From an uncultured Treponema sp. (GTDB taxonomy: Bacteria > Spirochaetota > Spirochaetia > Treponematales > Treponemataceae), in NCBI GenBank assembly GCA_905372265.1, contig CAJPOL010000056.1, positions 1-11,858 on the forward strand: a stretch of DNA of 11,858 nucleotides. The letters are read 5' to 3'. The notes under the pieces were generated by a model. The model had not been told where the DNA came from. It worked only from the letters and a program-made list of their open reading frames with translations, and made no database searches. Both the position numbers and the translations under genes were made by a program. Of this stretch, positions 7,514 to 11,858 are shown one piece after another; positions within the stretch are counted from its first letter, which is position 1, and each line of letters opens with the position of its first letter.

Positions 7514-9643
7514 ATGGGACTTATTTTCGTTACCTATTTTTTTACAGCTGTTCTTCTATTCAACTCTTTGTATCTTTCGTCCCGCCGGTCAAATTATGTC
7601 AATATACTGTTGAACAAGATTGAAATACCGGCAGCGTTTGCATCGCTGGCAATTGCCATATCAATCCATCTGATTTTTTACGGCCAAACGGGCATACAGC
7701 AAATCGTTTCGTACGTTGCTCTGCTATTGATTGTCAGCGCTTCATACTATATCGTCGATATGTCTTTTGCGCTTGCAAATCAGAAACAATACCCCGTACG
7801 GTACAGGCTTAATCAGATATTCCATATTGGCGGAGCAATCTTTGCCGTTTTTTTTACCGGAAGATTCCAATGGAATATTCTTCACGGCTTCTCGTTTACT
7901 GCCCGCCCCATTGCCGCAGGAGTTGACGGGATAACGATCTTTTTCTTCTTGTACCTCTGTTTTACTCCGGCGCTGTCGATAGCGGTTTTGCTGATACGGG
8001 TCTTTTTTGTTAAAAACAATATTCACCGGCAGCAGTTTATCCTGCATAGCCTCGCCGTCGCGTTGGGCGCCGCTGTCTGGCTCGTTATAGCGTTCCTTTT
8101 TCCGGTGTTCTCATGGACATTCGCGCTGCTGCCGCTCGGCTACATTGTGATGCTGGAAATGGACAATGTGATCTTTGCACTAACCCGCGTATTTGATTTA
8201 AAACAGGTCGGATTAGGATTTGTCCGCTTCGTGCTTTTTACAGTGCTTTTTTCGGCGCTTGCAGGGTTCTTAACGGCGCTGTTTATGCAGTTTTTTCAGG
8301 ACACCATTGCATGGATCGCCGGCATCAGCGGCTGCAGCATTGTTATGCTCTTTATACGGGATTTTGTAGCAGGCAAGCTCAACCGTATACTGGGAAAGAC
8401 CGCTGACTATGAGGAAAACTTAAATACGGATTTACAGAGCCTTGACTATACGCATGGTCATGATGACCTATTGAAAACATTCCCCGCTATACTGCGCCGT
8501 CATATCACGTGTAAAGGCTTGGACATTTTAGTCAGCGACGAAAATATGAACCTCCAGACAGTGTATTCCGATTTTGACCATCACCATACGATGAGCGCCA
8601 GTCTGCCCTGTTTTGAATATTTGCTGAATAAGAATGTCATTGTTGTTACAAAATCGGAATTAATCGCCAATTATCTATATGAAGATATGAGAGACGACCT
8701 ACTCGGCATTTTTGAAACAATGCACATGGAAATTTTGATTATGATACGGGAAGGTCAGAAGCTCATCGGCTGTATTCTGTTAGCGGCAAAGACGCACAGC
8801 GCCGAATACAGTCCCTATGATATTCACGTATTATCCAATATGTATGCATATTTCTTTCTCGTGATTTACTATCTCCGCAACATCACAAAACAGGCGCTGA
8901 CGGTAACGGTAGACCGTGAAATCGAAATGTCCGACCAAATTATCGGCTCCATTCAGCGCTATAAAGATTCCCTTGAAGCGCGCCATTTTTCGATGGAATC
9001 CGTGTCGTATTCGGCGCATCAGCTCGGCGGAGATTTTATCGATTATATCACGCTGAATGAACAGCGCGCGCTCTTTTTAATCGGCGATGTGTCGGGCAAG
9101 GGTTTGAGCGCCAGTATGTCGATGGTTATTTTGAAATCGGTTATTCACACCTATTTGCAGGAAATAACGGATTTTAAGGAACTGGTGGTAAAAGTGAACC
9201 GCTTTGTAAAATGCAATCTTCCGCGCGGTACATTCTTTGCAGGCCTATTCGGCATTATTGATTTTCCTTCCAATACGATTTACTATCTAAACTGCGGTAT
9301 TCCGCTGATGTCGATGTATATCAGTTCATACCGCAATGCAATCGGTATTCAAGGCGAGGGCAAGGTACTCGGTTTCGTAAAAGATATTAGTCCGTTCTTA
9401 AAGGTACGGAAAATCACGATGAACAAAGGCGATGTCATTGTACTCACAACCGACGGATTGCTGGATGCGACAAACTTAAAGGGAGACCGATTCGGCAGCG
9501 ACCGCGTGAACCGTATCTTGCAGGATAATAACGCTGCTCAGTCTTCGCAGATTGCCCGCACTATCTACAATAGTTTACTTGATTTTATTTTACGTAAGAT
9601 AGAAGATGATGTTACCATATTGGTACTGAAATATGATGAATAA
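7514..9643 (+). CDS. Polytopic membrane SpoIIE/RsbU-type PP2C serine phosphatase (7TM-like sensor plus GAF-like region)
   Basis: This is a second predicted STAS-protein phosphatase with a much larger sensor. The N-terminal ~285 residues of the 709-residue product are strongly hydrophobic, with segments near 3-22, 40-57, 64-85, 102-115, 139-161, 177-198, 203-224, 237-260 and 266-282. This resembles the polytopic heads found on some kinases and phosphatases. A GAF-like region spans about 305-455 and contains MEILIMIREGQKLIG (405-419). The PP2C domain (about 465-707) has QLGGDFID (503-510), GDVSGKG (524-530), TTDGLLD (645-651) and EDDVT (697-701), so the metal-binding Asp residues are present and activity is expected. 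The ribosome binding site AAAGGGG overlaps the stop codon of the preceding phosphatase, indicating translational coupling. A terminator follows directly. The ligand or stimulus cannot be inferred. Confidence 0.9.
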   Translation: MGLIFVTYFFTAVLLFNSLYLSSRRSNYVNILLNKIEIPAAFASLAIAISIHLIFYGQTGIQQIVSYVALLLIVSASYYIVDMSFALANQKQYPVRYRLNQIFHIGGAIFAVFFTGRFQWNILHGFSFTARPIAAGVDGITIFFFLYLCFTPALSIAVLLIRVFFVKNNIHRQQFILHSLAVALGAAVWLVIAFLFPVFSWTFALLPLGYIVMLEMDNVIFALTRVFDLKQVGLGFVRFVLFTVLFSALAGFLTALFMQFFQDTIAWIAGISGCSIVMLFIRDFVAGKLNRILGKTADYEENLNTDLQSLDYTHGHDDLLKTFPAILRRHITCKGLDILVSDENMNLQTVYSDFDHHHTMSASLPCFEYLLNKNVIVVTKSELIANYLYEDMRDDLLGIFETMHMEILIMIREGQKLIGCILLAAKTHSAEYSPYDIHVLSNMYAYFFLVIYYLRNITKQALTVTVDREIEMSDQIIGSIQRYKDSLEARHFSMESVSYSAHQLGGDFIDYITLNEQRALFLIGDVSGKGLSASMSMVILKSVIHTYLQEITDFKELVVKVNRFVKCNLPRGTFFAGLFGIIDFPSNTIYYLNCGIPLMSMYISSYRNAIGIQGEGKVLGFVKDISPFLKVRKITMNKGDVIVLTTDGLLDATNLKGDRFGSDRVNRILQDNNAAQSSQIARTIYNSLLDFILRKIEDDVTILVLKYDE

Positions 9644-9646
9644 GGG

Positions 9647-9681
9647 CTCTCCAAAAACCTCAGTTTTTGGAGAGTTTCTTT
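9647..9681 (+). terminator. Intrinsic terminator after the phosphatase pair
   Basis: A perfect 12-bp stem, CTCTCCAAAAAC (9647-9658) with GTTTTTGGAGAG (9663-9674), closes a CTCA tetraloop and is followed by TTTCTTT (9675-9681). It begins 4 nt after the stop codon. It separates the phosphatase genes from the STAS/ATPase genes, so the latter probably have their own promoter or depend on read-through. Confidence 0.88.
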
Positions 9682-9690
9682 AGATTTAGA

Positions 9691-9800
9691 TGCGATGTTT
9701 AAAATTAAGTCATTATTATATAAAGACTTAATTTTAAACTCGCGGGGATGGCGAAAAAGTAACCGACTTTTGAGACATCCCCTAGTAACAAGGCATCGCA
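9691..9800 (+). promoter_or_regulatory. Candidate structured 5' leader (three-way-junction fold) before the STAS gene
   Basis: Four sets of complementary segments nest without conflict. The outer stem is TGCGATG (9691-9697) with CATCGCA (9794-9800). Inside it, the first arm is TTTAAAATTAAGTC (9698-9711) with GACTTAATTTTAAA (9725-9738). The second arm is GGGGATG (9744-9750) with CATCCCC (9776-9782), whose tip has AAAAGT (9755-9760) and ACTTTT (9766-9771) around the loop AACCG. The outer stem ends 5 nt before the ribosome binding site AAGGAG (9806-9811). This layout fits a cis-regulatory RNA that controls access to the start region. It could equally be a small palindromic repeat element of the genome, because both give nested inverted repeats. 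I do not recognise it as a known riboswitch class. Confidence 0.5.
9697..9739. repeat. 15-bp perfect inverted repeat with AT-rich centre
   Basis: GTTTAAAATTAAGTC (9697-9711) and GACTTAATTTTAAAC (9725-9739) are perfect reverse complements around a 13-nt AT-rich centre containing TATATAAA. It forms one arm of the possible leader RNA. Read as DNA, it could instead be an operator with -10-like sequences in the centre. No good -35 lies at a proper distance, which weakens the operator reading. Confidence 0.7.
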
Positions 9801-9819
9801 AAAAAAAGGAGTTACAGTT

Positions 9820-10146
9820 ATGGAAAATTTAACGATTACGGAAACGGCGCACGAACATTTTGTGCTGCTTGCAGTTGCGGGTTCAGTGAATTCGTACACA
9901 TACCATGAGTTTGAAAAAAAAATATACGGTCTGATTAAGGACCATACGATTGTCCTCGATCTTGCCCGCGTTACCAATCTTTCTTCTTCCGGCTTAGGCA
10001 TATTAATGTCGGCATCCGATGACGGAGAAGAAACCGGTCATAAAATTTATATTTTAAATCCTTCCCAAGTCGTCAAACTTGCAATCGATTCGACCGGCTT
10101 TACGGAAGTGTTTCCGATTATACATTCGCTCAATGAAGTAAAATAA
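9820..10146 (+). CDS. STAS-domain anti-sigma-factor antagonist (RsbV/SpoIIAA type)
   Basis: This is a predicted partner-switch protein: when unphosphorylated it should bind the RsbW-like protein encoded next door, and when phosphorylated on a Ser it should release it. The single STAS domain fills all 108 residues. The conserved region reads VLDLARVTNLSSSGLGIL (45-62); by alignment to SpoIIAA and RsbV the phosphorylated residue is Ser56. The residue before it, usually Asp, is Ser55 here. The start is supported by AAGGAG (9806-9811) 8 nt before the ATG. The next gene begins 7 nt after this stop. The two upstream PP2C phosphatases are the obvious candidates to dephosphorylate it. The family is clear; which sigma factor or other target it finally controls is not. 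Confidence 0.9.
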   Translation: MENLTITETAHEHFVLLAVAGSVNSYTYHEFEKKIYGLIKDHTIVLDLARVTNLSSSGLGILMSASDDGEETGHKIYILNPSQVVKLAIDSTGFTEVFPIIHSLNEVK

Positions 10147-10153
10147 ATGCTGT

Positions 10154-10549
10154 ATGGGCTCAAGTACACTGCACGTAGAAGCGGCGCTAAAGAATATTTC
10201 TTTTGTTGAAGACTTTATCTATGCTTCCAAATATATCCCCGATGATAAGCGCATGGCGGCGCTTATCATTGCGACAGAAATTTTTGATAATATCGCCGAA
10301 CATGCCGTACTGGTTAAGAATTCTTCGATCTGCTTAACCGTATCGAATATTTTTTTTCCGCATGTATGTTTTAAATATTACAGTAAAAATTTCAGCAGTT
10401 TACTTGAGGCGCTGGAAAACACACAGCCCCACTATGATGTTCAGTCGAAGCGGTATCGGGGTTTCGGTTTAAGGATGACCAAAAACCTTGCACGGAAAGT
10501 CCGGTATCGCGAGCGTTTCGGCTGCGTGCGTATTGTCGTGTATTTGTAG
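10154..10549 (+). CDS. RsbW/SpoIIAB-like GHKL ATPase (anti-sigma-factor serine kinase-like), atypical
   Basis: This 131-residue protein has the HATPase_c_2 layout of anti-sigma kinases, which phosphorylate the STAS partner and bind a sigma factor. The N box is clear: TEIFDNIAEHA (41-51) with Glu42, Asn46 and His50. The G2-type glycine motif appears as RGFGLRMTKNLA (102-113). The G1 box is odd: where the family has Asp-x-Gly, this protein has FKYYSKNF (73-80), with no Asp or Gly. That residue normally contacts adenine, so ATP binding may be weak or lost. The ATG at 10154 is the first start after an in-frame stop at 10139-10141 and has no Shine-Dalgarno sequence, so translation is probably coupled to the STAS gene 7 nt upstream. 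Kinase activity is uncertain; a role as a binding partner of the STAS protein is more secure. Confidence 0.8.
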   Translation: MGSSTLHVEAALKNISFVEDFIYASKYIPDDKRMAALIIATEIFDNIAEHAVLVKNSSICLTVSNIFFPHVCFKYYSKNFSSLLEALENTQPHYDVQSKRYRGFGLRMTKNLARKVRYRERFGCVRIVVYL

Positions 10550-10557
10550 GTTTACGT

Positions 10558-11412
10558 ATGTATATAAAAAAACAGTTGTCTATTGTTGTATTGTTTGCTT
10601 TTTTTGTTTCTGCGGTTTCCGCAGCCGGTTCGGACTCCGAAGCGGCTGCCCGGTATCGGCACTTCCGCTATCCGCCATCGATTCCTCCGCATATCCGTAA
10701 GGCCATTGACGGTAATCGCGGCGCTTTCTTCGCTGATCTGCAGCAGGTTCTTTCATCGGAAAAAGAAAATCTTTTGATTTTAGTCGATAAGCGCCATCCG
10801 TTGCCGGAGGGATATACGCCGCCGCGTTTGGTTACATTAAAGCCGACGGTTACTTATAATAGCAAAGGCAAAGAGTTGTCTTTAACGATGAGGAGCGGCC
10901 GCGCTTACATTGTTATCCGTAAAGACTTATCGTTAACCGAGACCGCCGAACAAGCATTGCATGACATGGCGCTGGCAGCGCGGCAGGACGGCGTTGAGCT
11001 TGTTGTCAGTTCGACGTACCGGTCGTATCAGTATCAGAAGGGATTATTCGCGCGGTATGTGCGGGAATCAGGCGAAAAAAAAGCCGAGCGTTTTTCGGCC
11101 AGAGCGGGAACCAGTCAGCATCAGCTCGGCACCGTTATCGATTTTGGCTCCATCACAAACGAGTTTGCAAAAACCCGCGCGGGAAAATGGATGGCGGATA
11201 ATGCGGCGCTCTACGGATGGTCGCTGTCTTTCCCGAAAGGCTACGAAAAGGTAACCGGCTATATCTGGGAATCATGGCACTACCGCTATATCGGTACGGA
11301 GGCCTGCGCCTTTCAGCAAAAATGGTTCAGCGGCATTCAGCAGTATATGCTGGAGTTTATTGACGCATGGAAAAAAACAAAGACGGTGATTATACTTCAG
11401 CGGCATCAATAA
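10558..11412 (+). CDS. Exported VanY-type D-alanyl-D-alanine carboxypeptidase (peptidase family M15B)
   Basis: This is a predicted zinc peptidase that trims the terminal D-Ala from peptidoglycan stem peptides in the periplasm. The 284-residue product starts with a signal peptide (basic MYIKKQ, hydrophobic core, VSA before a likely cut near residue 22-23). The M15 catalytic signature is complete: SSTYRSYQYQ (151-160), SQHQLGTVID (186-195, giving His188 and Asp195 as zinc ligands) and ESWHYRYIG (238-246, giving Glu238 as the catalytic residue and His241 as the third zinc ligand). The start lies 8 nt after the RsbW-like gene with only a weak AGG upstream, so it is probably the last gene of that transcript. 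Nothing links it to vancomycin resistance; ordinary wall remodelling is more likely. Partnership with the signalling genes is inferred only from position. Confidence 0.9.
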   Translation: MYIKKQLSIVVLFAFFVSAVSAAGSDSEAAARYRHFRYPPSIPPHIRKAIDGNRGAFFADLQQVLSSEKENLLILVDKRHPLPEGYTPPRLVTLKPTVTYNSKGKELSLTMRSGRAYIVIRKDLSLTETAEQALHDMALAARQDGVELVVSSTYRSYQYQKGLFARYVRESGEKKAERFSARAGTSQHQLGTVIDFGSITNEFAKTRAGKWMADNAALYGWSLSFPKGYEKVTGYIWESWHYRYIGTEACAFQQKWFSGIQQYMLEFIDAWKKTKTVIILQRHQ

Positions 11413-11413
11413 C

Positions 11414-11858
11414 TCCGCGATCTTGGCGGTTACTGCGGTTACATTAAGGAGAAACCGCGGAGGACGCAAAGAGCGCAGAGAGAGTAATGGAGAATAGCGT
11501 TAGTATGAGACCCCTTACCGAATCCTTTGCGATCTCTGCGAACTTGGCGGTTACATTAAAAAGAAACCGCGGAGGGCGCTAAGAACGCGGAGAGTGATGG
11601 GGAATAGAACCGGTTTGAAAGCCCTTACCAAATCCTTTGCGATCTCCGCGAGCTCTGCGGTTACATTAAGGAAATAAAACCGCTAAGGACGCGAAGTACG
11701 CAGAGGGTAAGGGGGAAGAGCGTTAATATGAAAACTGTTACCGAATCCTTTGCGATCTCCGCGAGCCCTGCGGTTACATTAAGGAAATGAACCGCTAAGG
11801 ACGCGAAGTACGCAGAGGGTAAGGAGGGAAGAGCGTTAATATGAAAACTGTTACCGAA
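11414..11858. repeat. Tandem array of ~110-113 bp palindromic units, continuing past the window end
   Basis: A degenerate first unit (about 11414-11517) is followed by units at 11518-11627, 11628-11740 and 11741-11853, and a fourth begins at 11854. The block GCGGTTACATTAA recurs at 11435, 11547, 11657 and 11770. The units at 11628 and 11741 differ by only about three substitutions and two single-base indels. Each unit has a 28-nt arm starting CTTTGCG and ending GCGGTT, then a short loop, then an arm starting AACCGC and ending GCAGAG; in the 11628 unit about 20 of 28 positions can pair. Inside the arms a 9-nt motif of the form CTYYGCGNN repeats. The first unit also holds GCGGTTAC twice with one base between. 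No terminator of the usual form follows the VanY-type gene, so these hairpins may end its transcript. Confidence 0.85.
11505..11858 (+). other. Micro-ORFs in the same register of successive repeat units
   Basis: Successive units carry short + strand ORFs with similar peptides: 11505-11582 (MRPLTESFAISANLAVTL, then 7 more residues), 11615-11677 (TTG start, LKALTKSFAISASSAVTL, then RK), 11728-11790 (MKTVTESFAISASPAVTL, then RK) and 11841 onward, cut by the window end (MKTVTE). The last two complete ones stop at the same codon, by TAA and TGA respectively. Purine-rich sequence (for example AAGGAGG at 11821-11827) precedes the ATGs, but at 11-13 nt, which is far. Because the DNA repeats, similar peptides are expected anyway, and translation is unproven. 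Confidence 0.25.

Noticed and set aside
9691..9800. Leader element as a classic insertion sequence remnant
   Set aside because: There is no transposase fragment and no clear target-site duplication; a small non-coding palindromic repeat remains possible and is noted as the alternative.
10558..11412. VanY-type gene as a vancomycin-resistance determinant
   Set aside because: There is no vanHAX, vanRS or similar partner, and M15B carboxypeptidases are common in ordinary wall metabolism.
11414..11858. Repeat array as a CRISPR
   Set aside because: The whole ~112-bp unit repeats, with no short constant repeat between unique spacers, and there is no cas gene.

Overview
The window reads as chromosomal DNA from a host-associated spirochaete, most likely a Treponema. 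This is an inference from the moderate GC content, the style of the oligopeptide-transport genes and the pairing of membrane PP2C phosphatases with RsbV/RsbW-like proteins; no marker gene here fixes the species. All convincing genes lie on the + strand.

Positions 1-180 are an AT-rich leader. Positions 181-5944 hold a complete oligopeptide ABC transporter operon in the order oppD-oppF-oppB-oppC-oppA: two ATPases, two permeases and the lipoprotein that binds the peptide. It ends at a strong intrinsic terminator (5978-6019).

Positions 6039-9643 hold two tandem membrane-anchored SpoIIE/RsbU-type PP2C serine phosphatases with different sensory heads: two membrane helices plus a GAF-like region in the first, and a polytopic 7TM-like domain plus a GAF-like region in the second. 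A second strong terminator follows (9647-9681). Next comes an intergenic stretch of 110 nt (9691-9800) whose complementary segments are nested so that they can form a three-way junction ending just before the ribosome binding site of the next gene. This is the most unusual short structure in the window.

Positions 9820-11412 hold three tightly packed genes: a STAS-domain anti-sigma-factor antagonist (RsbV/SpoIIAA type), an RsbW-like ATPase whose G1-box Asp is missing, and an exported VanY-type D,D-carboxypeptidase. The expected circuit is that the phosphatases, on a signal, dephosphorylate the STAS protein, which then binds the RsbW-like protein and frees that protein's target. No sigma factor or other target is encoded here, so the output is unknown. 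A cell-wall peptidase in the same likely transcript hints at an envelope role.

From 11414 to the window end there is a tandem array of ~110-113 bp units. Each unit is built from imperfect inverted arms with a 9-nt sub-periodicity, and successive units carry a micro-ORF of 20-25 codons in the same register. The array runs past the right edge.
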